Position numbers and translations under genes: made by a program. The notes beneath the pieces are model-generated. The model was not told the DNA's origin, ran no database searches, and saw only the letters and a list, made by a program, of their open reading frames with translations. Source: Sphingomonas sp. Ag1 (GTDB taxonomy: Bacteria; Pseudomonadota; Alphaproteobacteria; Sphingomonadales; Sphingomonadaceae). Taken from it: a stretch of DNA of 64,000 nt. This document shows positions 1-8,613 of the stretch, piece after piece; positions within the stretch are counted from its first letter, which is position 1, and each line of letters starts with the position of its first letter. Location of the stretch: assembly GCF_000980895.1 (NCBI RefSeq), contig NZ_LAZX01000094.1, forward strand, positions 930,001-994,000. The letters are read 5' to 3'.

Positions 1-459
1 GTCCCCGCCGGTTCTTTACGGAATGCTACGCTACACCTAAATAGAGCCAGCAAACTGGTACAGCGAACAGGTACAGCCAGGCAGCGTGCTATTCGGAAAC
101 GCGCCAAAAGCGGCGATTTTCTGAGTAGGTCACCCCTCCCGTAGGGGTCACCAGCGCACAGCCTCCGGGCGTGCCACGCTGCCGGTGCAAGGCGTCTCCC
201 GCCGCCGATCAAGATCAACCGCATCACGGCGTCTCCCGCCGCAAGCGGTATCCAACAGAGCTCGCCGGATTTTCTCATCCGTATCGGGCGAGAAGACCGA
301 CCTGCAACCTTGCCGACCGCAGGTGACCGTGCTGCAACCCGGCGACGATTGACCAAGGGGGGACTTCATGCGGTGGCTTGACGCGCGCGACGAAACGACT
401 GGGAGGAATAATCCCGCCTACCCCGACAAGCTGTTCGCTGCCCTCGGCGCCCGTGGTCT
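1..459. other. No convincing gene
   Basis: Left edge of the window. I see no open frame here with a recognisable protein or a ribosome binding site. A 14-bp direct repeat (GGCGTCTCCCGCCG) occurs at 191-204 and 228-241. The stretch may be the promoter and leader of the methyltransferase at 460 or decayed sequence. Confidence 0.5.
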
Positions 460-1158
460 ATGCGCGAGTCGGCGATGGTGAGTCTCGCTGCGCCCACGAC
501 TCGCGCCGACAAGGAGATCGAGGCAGAGATCGATGGCTCATCCTACCGGCGAAGGCGGCTCCAGCGCTTTGTCGATCATATGGAACGGCACTGTCTGACG
601 GATGGGCGACAGATCCGGGTGCTCGATCTGGGCGGGTCAAAGGCCTATTGGCAGACGACCAGACCAGTCTGGGAACGGCTCGATCTCGATATCACCATCG
701 TCAACCTGGGCGCCCCGACACTGGATGACGGATGTTATCACCTGCGCCCCGGCGACGCCTGCCACATGGCAGATCATCCCGCGAACACGTTCGACATCGT
801 CCATTCGAACAGCGTGATCGAGCATGTCGGTCACTGGCGCGAGATGACGGCAATGGCTGCGGAAGTCCGCCGCCTCGCCCCACACTATTTTGTTCAAACC
901 CCGAACATGTGGTTCCCGCTGGAGCCGCATTTCCGCACCCTCGGGTTTCACTGGTTGCCGGAGGCGTTGCGAATGGAACTGCTGATGCGCCGCGGCTTTG
1001 GCTTTCGCGCCCGCCAGGACAACGTGGGTGCAGCGATCGCGAACGTGCAGTCCGTCAACCTCCTGACCGCACGACAAATGCAGCATCTCTTTCCCGATGC
1101 CGTCATCGAGCGCGAACGCGTTATGGGGCTGACCAAGTCACTGATCGCCATTCGCTGA
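460..1158 (+). CDS. Class I SAM-dependent methyltransferase
   Basis: Predicted 232-residue soluble methyltransferase with a Rossmann-like fold. Motif I (RVLDLGGSK) lies near residues 53-61 and the post-motif stretch FDIVHSNSVIEHVG near 111-124, which is the Methyltransf_11 pattern. The acceptor substrate cannot be read from the sequence. In this family, proteins of similar size modify small molecules, sugars or lipids. A second in-frame ATG at 475 is an equally plausible start, and neither has a clear Shine-Dalgarno sequence. It stands alone, convergent with the MerR-type gene that follows on the opposite strand. Confidence 0.8.
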   Translation: MRESAMVSLAAPTTRADKEIEAEIDGSSYRRRRLQRFVDHMERHCLTDGRQIRVLDLGGSKAYWQTTRPVWERLDLDITIVNLGAPTLDDGCYHLRPGDACHMADHPANTFDIVHSNSVIEHVGHWREMTAMAAEVRRLAPHYFVQTPNMWFPLEPHFRTLGFHWLPEALRMELLMRRGFGFRARQDNVGAAIANVQSVNLLTARQMQHLFPDAVIERERVMGLTKSLIAIR

Positions 1159-1223
1159 CGCCCGGCGGCGCGCGTCAGCGCCCTTCATTTCCTTGTCGGC
1201 GAGCGCACCAGAACGTGAGCCCG

Positions 1224-1604
1224 CTACCCCGCAAACGCCTTCAGGATCGGGCACGGCCCGGCATTGCCCGAGGCGCAGTCGCGCTCCAACTCGCTCAGCC
1301 AGTTGCGCGCCGCCTGCAGGTCCGCGATCGGGCGATCCAACTCGGCAATCCGCTCCTCCGCCAGCGCCCGGGCACGCGCCCGGTCCTGTGCAGCGTCCAA
1401 CGCCAGCAATTCCCCGATCTGCTCCAGTGAGAAACCGGCACCCTGCGCCGCGCGAATGAAGCGCAATCGCCGCACATCTTCGCCGTCATAGCGTCGCACG
1501 CCGTTGGCGGGCCGCTCGGGCTCGCTCAGCAGTCCGCGGCGCTGATAATAACGGATCGTCTCGACCCCGACGCCGCCCTCGCGCGCCAGTCCGGCAATCG
1601 TCAT
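1224..1604 (-). CDS. MerR-family metal-responsive regulator (CueR/MerR-like)
   Basis: About 126 residues. An N-terminal winged HTH (residues 1-70, with VETIRYYQRRG near 14-24) is followed by the dimerisation helix and a metal loop with C110 and C118 seven residues apart, ending CPILKAFAG. That loop spacing matches CueR (Cu/Ag/Au) more than MerR. The position that is Cys82 in MerR and Ser77 in CueR is here Arg (about residue 75). The frame is open back to 1673, but the operator at 1627-1658 lies inside that extension, so the ATG at 1604 (or 1613) is chosen. It is divergent from the glutaredoxin-MauE gene and presumably activates it. The metal is inferred: monovalent copper-group ions or Hg(II). 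Confidence 0.85.
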   Translation of the reverse strand: MTIAGLAREGGVGVETIRYYQRRGLLSEPERPANGVRRYDGEDVRRLRFIRAAQGAGFSLEQIGELLALDAAQDRARARALAEERIAELDRPIADLQAARNWLSELERDCASGNAGPCPILKAFAG

Positions 1605-1626
1605 CGATCCCATGCCTGCCACCCCA

Positions 1627-1658
1627 TTGACTCCGTACCATAGTACAGAACCTATATC
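1627..1658 (+). promoter_or_regulatory. mer-type operator/promoter
   Basis: A -35 TTGACT (1627-1632) and a -10 CTATAT (1652-1657) are separated by 19 bp, the long spacer that MerR-family activators untwist. Between them is a dyad, TCCGTAC (1632-1638) and GTACAGA (1643-1649) around CATA. The arrangement and core closely resemble the classical mer operator. It drives the + strand genes starting at 1704 and probably autoregulates the divergent regulator. Confidence 0.8.
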
Positions 1659-1703
1659 GGCCTCCGAACGCACCGAACAAGGACCGGCGCGTAAGGAGCT
1701 TCA

Positions 1704-2447
1704 ATGACCATGCGGCGCGACAAGACAGCCGTTCTATACCGGATGGTGCTGCCCGACCATCTGTGCCCCTCCGGCCTGAAGTTGAAATGGCGGCTGGAAC
1801 GTCATGGCTATGTCGTCGAGGATCGCCCGCTGCGCACCCGCGCGGAGGTGGACGCGTTCAAGGCGGCGCACGGCGTACAGACCACGCCGCAGACCTTCAT
1901 CGACGGGCAGCGCATCGGCGGCAACGACGATCTGACACGCTTCCTGGGCAAGCGGATGCCCGCGCCGGGAGAGACCAGCTACCGCCCGGTGATCGCGGTC
2001 TTTGCGATGACGGCACTGATGGCGCTTGCCGCCAGCCTCGCCGCCTTCGGCAGTCCCTTTACCGAACAGGCGGCGATGTGGTTCGTCAGCCTGTCGATGT
2101 GCGTGCTGGCGCTGCTGAAGCTGCAGGACGTGGAACGGTTCTCGACCATGTTCCTCTCCTACGACCTGCTCGCCCGGCGCTGGGTGCCCTATGCCTATCT
2201 GTATCCCTTCGGGGAGGCGCTGGCCGGGGTGCTGATGACGGCGGGCGTGCTCGACTGGATCTCGATCCCGCTCGCGCTGCTGCTCGGCGGCGTCGGCGCG
2301 GTGTCGGTGTTCAAGGCGGTCTATATCGATCGGCGCACGCTGAAATGCGCCTGTGTCGGCGGGTCGAGCAACGTGCCGCTTGGCTTTGTCTCTCTTACCG
2401 AAAACCTCTTCATGCTTGGGATGGCGATCTGGATGCTTGTACGATGA
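1704..2447 (+). CDS. Glutaredoxin-MauE/DoxX-like membrane fusion protein
   Basis: 247 residues. The N-terminal 85 residues are a glutaredoxin fold with a single-Cys CPSG motif (C21), TTPQTFIDG and GGNDDL, typical of glutathione-dependent redox domains. The rest is a four-helix membrane domain of the MauE/DoxX type ending with a CACVGGSSNVPLG-like motif near residues 215-227. A strong AAGGAG at 1693-1698 fixes the ATG. It lies downstream of the mer-like promoter, and its stop overlaps the start of the next gene (ATGA), so the two are translationally coupled. Probable role: thiol redox chemistry at the inner membrane during metal stress. The exact substrate is unknown. Confidence 0.85.
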   Translation: MTMRRDKTAVLYRMVLPDHLCPSGLKLKWRLERHGYVVEDRPLRTRAEVDAFKAAHGVQTTPQTFIDGQRIGGNDDLTRFLGKRMPAPGETSYRPVIAVFAMTALMALAASLAAFGSPFTEQAAMWFVSLSMCVLALLKLQDVERFSTMFLSYDLLARRWVPYAYLYPFGEALAGVLMTAGVLDWISIPLALLLGGVGAVSVFKAVYIDRRTLKCACVGGSSNVPLGFVSLTENLFMLGMAIWMLVR

Positions 2448-3970
2448 AGACGATGATGACGTTGGTCGCCGGCGCTGCGATCGCCCTCTCGGCGGCCGCC
2501 CGTGCGCAGGAGCCAGCGCAGGCCGCCGCCGCCGCGGCCCATACGGCACAAGGCCATGGCCATCATCACACCGGCCCTGCCACGCCGGCAGCACCGCCCT
2601 CACCCGCCACCCCGGCCGCGCAGGGCGCCCCCCACGCCGGGCACGAGATGGGCAAGGCCGTAACGCCTCAGGCGGGCGCGCACGCCGCCCACAGCAGCCA
2701 CGGCCAGCAACCGCAACACGACGCGCCCATGATGGATCATGCCGCCCATGGCGCCGCCGCGATGAACCATGGCGCGGATCATCAGATGCCGGCGATGCTT
2801 GGCCCCTATGGGATGAGCCGCGAGGCATCGGGAACGGCGTGGCAGCCGGATAGCTCGCCGGTGCTCGCCACCATGTTCCACGCCGGCGACTGGATGGGCA
2901 TGGCGCAGGGCAATGCGACGCTGGTTCATTCCGACCAGGGCGGCCCGCGCGGCGACCGGCACAATTTCGTCGAGTCGATGGCGATGGTCATGGCCAACCG
3001 CCCGATCGGTGAGCATGGCCGGCTGGGCCTTCGCGGCATGTTGTCGCTCGATCCCTTGATGGGTCGCCGCGGCTATCCCTTGCTGTTCGCGGTTGGCGAA
3101 ACGGCGGACGGCGTGAACAAGCTGGTCGATCGCCAGCACCCGCACGATCTGTTCATGGAGCTTGCGGTCAGCTATTCGCACGATCTGGGCGATGGCCGCG
3201 CGGCATTCCTTTATGCCGGCCTCCCCGGTGAGCCCGCGCTGGGCCCGCCCACCTTCATGCACCGCCTCTCCGGTCTCGATAATCCGGAGGCGCCGCTCGG
3301 CCACCATTGGTTCGATTCGACCCACATCACCTGGGGCGTCATCACGGCGGGTTTCTCCACCCGCACCTGGAAGATCGAGGCCAGCGCCTTCAAGGGCCGC
3401 GAGCCGGACGAAAAGCGCTGGGACATCGAAACACCACGGCTCGACAGCTGGTCGGTCCGTGCGTTCTGGAACCCGACCGCCAATCTGTCGCTCCAGGCGT
3501 CCACCGGCTTCCTGAAATCGCCCGAACAATTGCACCCTGACGAAAACGAGCAGCGCACCACCGCCTCGACGACGTGGAACAAGCCGCTCGGGCCGGGCGC
3601 GAACTGGGCCACGACCGTCGCGTGGAGCCGCAAGGATCTGCAGCCCGGCCCGGTGCTCAACGCCTGGCTCGCCGAAAGCCTCATTCGCTGGGACGACAAG
3701 CACACCGTCTACGCCCGCGCAGAACGCAACGATCAGGGCGAGCTGTTCGGGGAGGATAACCCGCTTCACCATGACATCTTCACGGTGAACAAGCTCAGCC
3801 TCGGCTATCAGGTCGAAGTGCCGGTCACCCGCGATGTGCGCCTCGCCTTCGGTGGTCTCGCCAGCGCTTATGCCTATCCCGACGCGCTGAAGCCCTTCTA
3901 CGGCGACGATGGGTTGAAGAGCTTCATGGTCTATACCCGGCTCAACTTCGGCAATCGCTCATTGCGCTAG
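2444..3970 (+). CDS. His/Met-rich putative outer-membrane protein
   Basis: 508 residues. A signal peptide (MKTMMTLVAGAAIALSAAARA) is followed by about 100 residues very rich in His, Met, Ala and Pro (GHGHHH, HAGHEMGK, MMDHAAHG, MNHGADHQM), a likely metal-binding segment. The remaining 400 residues alternate polar and hydrophobic strands with many aromatic positions and end FMVYTRLNFGNR, suggesting a beta-barrel. The ATG overlaps the previous stop by four bases. Cotranscription from a mer-like promoter suggests metal binding or export at the outer membrane. I do not recognise a named family. It superficially resembles CopB-type proteins in its His/Met-rich front part. Confidence 0.75.
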   Translation: MKTMMTLVAGAAIALSAAARAQEPAQAAAAAAHTAQGHGHHHTGPATPAAPPSPATPAAQGAPHAGHEMGKAVTPQAGAHAAHSSHGQQPQHDAPMMDHAAHGAAAMNHGADHQMPAMLGPYGMSREASGTAWQPDSSPVLATMFHAGDWMGMAQGNATLVHSDQGGPRGDRHNFVESMAMVMANRPIGEHGRLGLRGMLSLDPLMGRRGYPLLFAVGETADGVNKLVDRQHPHDLFMELAVSYSHDLGDGRAAFLYAGLPGEPALGPPTFMHRLSGLDNPEAPLGHHWFDSTHITWGVITAGFSTRTWKIEASAFKGREPDEKRWDIETPRLDSWSVRAFWNPTANLSLQASTGFLKSPEQLHPDENEQRTTASTTWNKPLGPGANWATTVAWSRKDLQPGPVLNAWLAESLIRWDDKHTVYARAERNDQGELFGEDNPLHHDIFTVNKLSLGYQVEVPVTRDVRLAFGGLASAYAYPDALKPFYGDDGLKSFMVYTRLNFGNRSLR

Positions 3971-4092
3971 GCACGCGGCGGCTGCCGGCATCTTGCGTGC
4001 CCGCAGCCGCCGGATAGGCTGATCTGTGTTTAGGGAGCGTGGATCGCGCGGAACGGCCACCGTTCCCGCGACTTGTTGATGGCATCCCCATC

Positions 4093-4962
4093 ATGAGGAA
4101 TGCCATGCCCCGCCGTCCCGAACCGCCCTACCCCGAACAGCAGCAGCCTATGCCCGGCCGCACCGCGCCGATGGATCCCCGCCCCGATCATGGCGAGGAT
4201 AGCTATGTTGGCCACGGCCGCCTGCTCGACCGACGCGCCCTCGTCACTGGCGCCGACAGCGGCATCGGCCGCGCCGTCGCGATCGCTTATGCCCGGGAGG
4301 GCGCCGATGTGGCGATCAGCTATCTCGACGAACATGAGGATGCCGAGGAGACCAAGCGGCTGGTGGAGGACGCTGGCCGTCGCGCAATCCTGCTGCCCGG
4401 CGACATCAGCGATCCCGCCCATGCCCGCGCCATCGTCGCCCAGACGGCAGAGGCGTTCGGGCGGATCGACATCCTCGTCAACAATGCCGCCCATCAGGCC
4501 ACCTTTGCCCGGCTGGAGGATATCTCCGACGAAGAATGGCAGGTGACCTTCGCCACCAACATCCATTCTATGTTCTATCTGGCGAAGGCAGCCGTCGCGC
4601 ACATGAAGCCGGGCAGTTCGATCATCAACACCAGCTCGATCAATGCCGAGGATCCCAGCGAGCAACTGCTCGCCTATGCGACGACGAAGGGCGCGATCTA
4701 CAATTTCACTGCCGGGCTCGGGAAAATGCTGGCCGATCGCAAGATCCGCGTGAACGCGGTCGCGCCGGGCCCGATCTGGACGCCGCTGATCCCGTCCACG
4801 ATGCCGGTCGAAAAGGTGAAGAACTTCGGCAGCGACACGCCGATCGGCCGCGCCGGCCAGCCGGCAGAGGTGGCTCCGCCCTATGTCTGGCTCGCCAGCG
4901 ACGAGGCCAGCTACATCACCGGCGCGACCATCCCGGTCACCGGCGGCCGCGCCTTCCTCTGA
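4093..4962 (+). CDS. SDR family oxidoreductase, YghA-like
   Basis: 289 residues from the ATG at 4093. The frame stays open to 4039, and an ATG at 4105 is also possible. It has the extended N-terminus typical of YghA/YdaD-type SDRs (Pro-rich head, then YVGHGRLLDRRALVTG), the cofactor motif GADSGIG, NNAA and the active-site Tyr-Lys in YATTKGA. The substrate is not deducible. Family members are often general-stress proteins with NADP-dependent aldehyde or ketone reductase activity. It is a monocistronic unit closed by a bidirectional terminator. Confidence 0.88.
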   Translation: MRNAMPRRPEPPYPEQQQPMPGRTAPMDPRPDHGEDSYVGHGRLLDRRALVTGADSGIGRAVAIAYAREGADVAISYLDEHEDAEETKRLVEDAGRRAILLPGDISDPAHARAIVAQTAEAFGRIDILVNNAAHQATFARLEDISDEEWQVTFATNIHSMFYLAKAAVAHMKPGSSIINTSSINAEDPSEQLLAYATTKGAIYNFTAGLGKMLADRKIRVNAVAPGPIWTPLIPSTMPVEKVKNFGSDTPIGRAGQPAEVAPPYVWLASDEASYITGATIPVTGGRAFL

Positions 4963-4996
4963 TCGGGCGAGTTGCGACGCGACGAGCGCGCACGGC

Positions 4997-5032
4997 AAAA
5001 GGCCGGGTGGCACCAAAGCCACCCGGCCTTTT
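4997..5032. terminator. Bidirectional rho-independent terminator
   Basis: A 15-bp perfect stem (AAAAGGCCGGGTGGC with GCCACCCGGCCTTTT) around a six-base loop has A-run and T-run flanks on the two sides. It can therefore terminate both the SDR (+) and rpsT (-), which converge here. Confidence 0.9.
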
Positions 5033-5073
5033 CGCTATCCTCGGCCTCCCCTTTTCCGGGAAGGCCCGCTGGA

Positions 5074-5337
5074 TCAGGCGAGCGCCGACAGGCGCTTGGT
5101 CAGACGCGAGAACTTGCGGCTGGCAGTGTTGCGGTGGAGCACGCCACGCGCGACGCCACGCTGCAGTTCCGGCTGAACCGCTGCAAGGGCTGCCGATGCG
5201 GCCGTCTTGTCACCCGCTGCGAGCGCTGCCTCGACCTTCTTCACGAAGGTGCGGATGCGGCTCACGCGCGCACCATTGATTTCGGCCCGGCGCTGGTTGC
5301 GGCGGATGCGCTTCTTCGCTTGCGGCGTGTTCGCCAT
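5074..5337 (-). CDS. rpsT: 30S ribosomal protein S20
   Basis: 87 residues, the usual length. It starts [15 protein letters not shown] and is Lys/Arg/Ala-rich with the [14 protein letters not shown] C-terminal helix ([15 protein letters not shown]). It is a primary 16S rRNA-binding protein of the small subunit. The gene sits downstream of mutM on the same strand with a 95-base gap. Confidence 0.97.
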   Translation of the reverse strand: MANTPQAKKRIRRNQRRAEINGARVSRIRTFVKKVEAALAAGDKTAASAALAAVQPELQRGVARGVLHRNTASRKFSRLTKRLSALA

Positions 5338-5432
5338 TTACAGTCCTCGAAATATCGGTCGATGAAAAAAGGGCGGCGGGAACACCCATCGGCCCTGGAA
5401 GCCGCTGCCCTTAACGATATCGCTCGTCTTGG

Positions 5433-6248
5433 TCAACCGCGCTGGCACGTCGGACACCAGAAGGTGGAACGTCCGCCCTCTGCATAACGCTGCACCGTTC
5501 CGCCGCAAGCGCACGGCTGCCCTTCGCGGCCATAAACCGCGAATTGCTTGGAAAAATACCCCAGTTCGCCGTCCGGCCGGGCATAATCGCGCAGCGACGA
5601 TCCGCCCGCTTTGATCGCCGACAGCAGAACCGCCCGAATCGCCTCGACGAGTCGCTCGAGTCGCGCCAGCGATATTCGCCCCGCCGCGCGCTTGGGGGAA
5701 ATGCGCGCCAGGTACAGCGCCTCGCAGACATAGATATTGCCGAGGCCCGCGACGATGCGCTGGTCGAGCAGCATCAGCTTGATCGATGCCCGCCGGCCAT
5801 GCAGCGCCTGTTTAAGGCCGCCGGCGGTCAGTTCGGGGCCAAGTGGTTCCGGACCCAGGCCGATGAACGCCGGAAACGACCCGATGTCCGAGCTCGGCCA
5901 CAGGTCCACCGAGCCAAATCGGCGCGGATCGTTCAGCGCGACACGGCGCCCTGCGTCGGTCTCGATCACCAGGTGGTCGTGCGGCAGCAGCTCCTGCGGA
6001 TCGACCCGCCACCGCCCCGACATGCCCAGGTGAAAGATCATCGCCTGGTCGCGATCGGTATTGATCAGGCCATATTTCGCCCGTCGCCCGAGGCTCGTGA
6101 TCGTCGCGCCGGTCATTACCTGCCTCAGGTCATCCGGGAAGGGCCGGCGCAGATCGGGCCGGCGCAGCTCCAGCGAGACGACCCGCGCGCCTTCCAGCAC
6201 GGGGCGCAGCCCTCTCACCGTGGTTTCGACTTCAGGTAATTCCGGCAC
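5433..6248 (-). CDS. mutM: Formamidopyrimidine-DNA glycosylase
   Basis: 271 residues. This bifunctional glycosylase/AP lyase removes 8-oxoguanine and formamidopyrimidines. It begins with PELPEVE, whose Pro (after Met removal) is the Schiff-base nucleophile and Glu the partner, and has the H2TH region and the C-terminal zinc finger. The zinc finger is slightly unusual: the first pair is C-A-C (one intervening residue), and the second is the normal CPTC with RSTFW before it. The start is GTG. It is divergent from ubiE across a 46-base gap, so both promoters must be compact. Confidence 0.96.
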   Translation of the reverse strand: MPELPEVETTVRGLRPVLEGARVVSLELRRPDLRRPFPDDLRQVMTGATITSLGRRAKYGLINTDRDQAMIFHLGMSGRWRVDPQELLPHDHLVIETDAGRRVALNDPRRFGSVDLWPSSDIGSFPAFIGLGPEPLGPELTAGGLKQALHGRRASIKLMLLDQRIVAGLGNIYVCEALYLARISPKRAAGRISLARLERLVEAIRAVLLSAIKAGGSSLRDYARPDGELGYFSKQFAVYGREGQPCACGGTVQRYAEGGRSTFWCPTCQRG

Positions 6249-6294
6249 CTGCGCCCCCTAGCCCGCTGCGCTGCACCGGGCTAGAGCCGCGACC

Positions 6295-7026
6295 ATGAGC
6301 GAAACCGTCTCCTTCGGCTACGAGGACATCCCCGCCACGGAGAAGACCGCCCGCGTCGGCGGCGTCTTCACCAACGTCGCCAGCCGCTACGATCTGATGA
6401 ACGATGCCATGTCAGGCGGCATGCACCGTTTGTGGAAGGACCGCTTCGTGCGCCGCGTGAAGCCGCGCGCCGGGGAGCAGATCCTCGACATGGCCGGCGG
6501 CACCGGCGACATCGCCTTCCGGCTCGCGACATCCGGCGCATCGATCACCGTCGCTGACATCAACCCCGCGATGCTTGAGGTCGGCATGAAGCGGGCGCAG
6601 GACCGCGGCATCGACGGCCTGGTCTGGACGGAGGCGAACGCCGAATCGCTGACCTTTCCGGATCGTTTCTTCGATGCCTACACCATCGCCTTCGGCATCC
6701 GGAACGTCACCGACATTCCCGCCGCCCTTTGCGAGGCACATCGCGTGCTCCGCCGTGGCGGCCGCTTCTTCTGCCTTGAGTTCTCGACCACCACCTGGCC
6801 GGGGTTCAAGGAGGTGTACGACACCTATTCGCACAAGATGGTGCCGAAGCTGGGCCAGCTGCTGGCGCAGGACGCCGACAGCTACCGCTACCTCATCGAA
6901 TCGATCCGCCGTTTCCCCGACATGCCGACGTTCGAGGGCATGATCCGCGACGCCGGTTTCACCCAGACGAAGGTGGAGCCGCTGCTCGGCGGGCTGGTCG
7001 CGATCCACAGCGGCTGGAAGATATGA
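6295..7026 (+). CDS. ubiE: Ubiquinone/menaquinone C-methyltransferase
   Basis: 243 residues, full family length. It methylates the quinone ring carbon in ubiquinone (and menaquinone) synthesis using SAM. It shows the N-terminal VFTNVASRYDLMNDAMSGG block, motif I LDMAGGTGDI and the C-terminal LLGGLVAIHSGWK. It is the first gene of a run with ubiB, the usual alphaproteobacterial order, divergent from mutM. Confidence 0.97.
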   Translation: MSETVSFGYEDIPATEKTARVGGVFTNVASRYDLMNDAMSGGMHRLWKDRFVRRVKPRAGEQILDMAGGTGDIAFRLATSGASITVADINPAMLEVGMKRAQDRGIDGLVWTEANAESLTFPDRFFDAYTIAFGIRNVTDIPAALCEAHRVLRRGGRFFCLEFSTTTWPGFKEVYDTYSHKMVPKLGQLLAQDADSYRYLIESIRRFPDMPTFEGMIRDAGFTQTKVEPLLGGLVAIHSGWKI

Positions 7027-7064
7027 TCGCTGCCCGTCCCCTCTCCCCGGCGCGGGAGAGGTAA

Positions 7065-8612
7065 GTGACCAGTTCGATCGTCCATAGCTGGCGCCTGCTC
7101 AAATGGGGCCGCACGCTCGCCCGTCACGGTGCGCTACGCGGCCTGGAGCAGGATCCGAACACGCCGCCCCGCGTGCGGCGGATGCTGCGCCTCGCCCGCT
7201 TCGGCGCGCGCGTGCCCGCGCAGCCGGGCTATGCCGATGCGTTCGAGGCGATCGGCCCCGCCGCGATCAAGCTCGGCCAGACGCTCGCCACCCGTCCCGA
7301 CATCGTCGGCGACGAGGCGGCGCTCGACCTCCTGCGCCTGCAGGACGCGCTCCCGCCCCTACCGTTCAGCGTCATCAAGCCGCAGATTGAGAAGAGCCTC
7401 GGCCGCCCGCTGGAAACCCTCTTCGCCAGCTTCGACGAAACCCCAGTCGGCGCCGCGTCGATCGCGCAGGTCCACCGCGCCGTCACTATCGACGGTCGTT
7501 CCGTCGCGGTCAAAGTGCAGCGCCCCGGCGTCGAGTCTGATTTCGCCGAAGCGATCGACACCTATGAATGGGCCGCGGCTCAGCTTGAGGCCGCGGATCG
7601 CAACGGCGGCGGCGAGATCACCCGGCTCCAGCCGCGACTCGTCATCGCCACCTTCAAGCGCTGGACCGCGCGCGAACTCGATTTCCGCCGCGAAGCCGCC
7701 TCCGCCAGCGAACTGGCAGAGGGCATGGCCTCGGAGCCCAATTTCCACGTGCCGGCGATCGACTGGGCACGCACATCAGGAAAGGTGCTCACGCTCGAAT
7801 GGATCGATGGCATCAAGCTGTCGAACCGCGAGGCGCTCGCGGCTGCCGGCTACGACCTTCCGCTGCTCGCCCAGACGCTGATCCACGCCTTTTTGCGCCA
7901 GGCGATCGCGGAGGGGTTCTTCCACGCCGATCTCCATCAGGGCAATCTCTTCGCCTTGCCCGGCAACCGCATCGCGGCGGTCGACTTCGGCATCATGGGC
8001 CGGATCGATCGGCGGGCGCGAATCTGGCTCGCCGAGATCCTCTACGGGCTGATCACCGGCAATTACCGGCGCGTCGCCGAGATTCACTTTGAGGCGGGTT
8101 ACGTCCCGCCGCACCATGATGTCGCCGAGTTCGCCACCGCGTTGCGCGCCGTGGGTGAGCCGATGCGCGGCCTCCCGGTGAAGGAAATGTCGATCGGGAT
8201 GATGCTCGATGGGCTCTTCTCGATCACCCGCGACTTCGACATGGTCACCCAGCCGCACCTTCTGCTGCTGCAAAAGACGATGGTGATGGTCGAAGGTGTC
8301 GCGACCGCGCTCGATCCCGACATCAACCTTTGGGAGACCGCCGGTCCGCTGGTCGAGGAATGGATCCGCACCGAATTGGGGCCGGAAGCCGCCATCGCCG
8401 ACCGCATCGTCTCGGACGTAAAGACGCTGTACCGCCTGCCCGAACTGGTCCGCCGCATCGAGGCACGCTTCCCGCCGCCCGGTGGCGCGCCGCCAGCGCC
8501 CCCGCTGCGCGAGATTGAGGTCGTGCGGATCGGCGGTGGCTGGCGCTATGCCGCGGTTGGCCTCGCCAGCGCGCTCGCCGGGATTGCCGCAACCTGGACG
8601 ATGATCGGCTGA
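7065..8612 (+). CDS. ubiB: Ubiquinone biosynthesis atypical kinase/ATPase
   Basis: 515 residues of the ABC1/ADCK/UbiB family. It shows the family-specific KxGQ block (AIKLGQTLATRPD), the lysine motif VAVKVQRPG, HADLHQGN as catalytic loop and VDFGIMGRID as the metal-binding DFG equivalent. A C-terminal hydrophobic segment (YAAVGLASALAGIAATWTMI) anchors it to the inner membrane. It acts in coenzyme Q assembly, probably extracting lipid intermediates. The start is GTG with GGAGAG five bases upstream. The next ATG begins one base after its stop. Confidence 0.96.
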   Translation: MTSSIVHSWRLLKWGRTLARHGALRGLEQDPNTPPRVRRMLRLARFGARVPAQPGYADAFEAIGPAAIKLGQTLATRPDIVGDEAALDLLRLQDALPPLPFSVIKPQIEKSLGRPLETLFASFDETPVGAASIAQVHRAVTIDGRSVAVKVQRPGVESDFAEAIDTYEWAAAQLEAADRNGGGEITRLQPRLVIATFKRWTARELDFRREAASASELAEGMASEPNFHVPAIDWARTSGKVLTLEWIDGIKLSNREALAAAGYDLPLLAQTLIHAFLRQAIAEGFFHADLHQGNLFALPGNRIAAVDFGIMGRIDRRARIWLAEILYGLITGNYRRVAEIHFEAGYVPPHHDVAEFATALRAVGEPMRGLPVKEMSIGMMLDGLFSITRDFDMVTQPHLLLLQKTMVMVEGVATALDPDINLWETAGPLVEEWIRTELGPEAAIADRIVSDVKTLYRLPELVRRIEARFPPPGGAPPAPPLREIEVVRIGGGWRYAAVGLASALAGIAATWTMIG

Positions 8613-8613
8613 C

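Noticed and set aside
148..369. 73-codon frame near the left edge
   Set aside because: There is no recognisable motif or RBS, and it lies in a region with a direct repeat and mixed composition.
4030..5022. 330-codon frame opposite the SDR at 4093
   Set aside because: It is a mirrored frame on a well-defined SDR; the protein reads as low-complexity with no motif.
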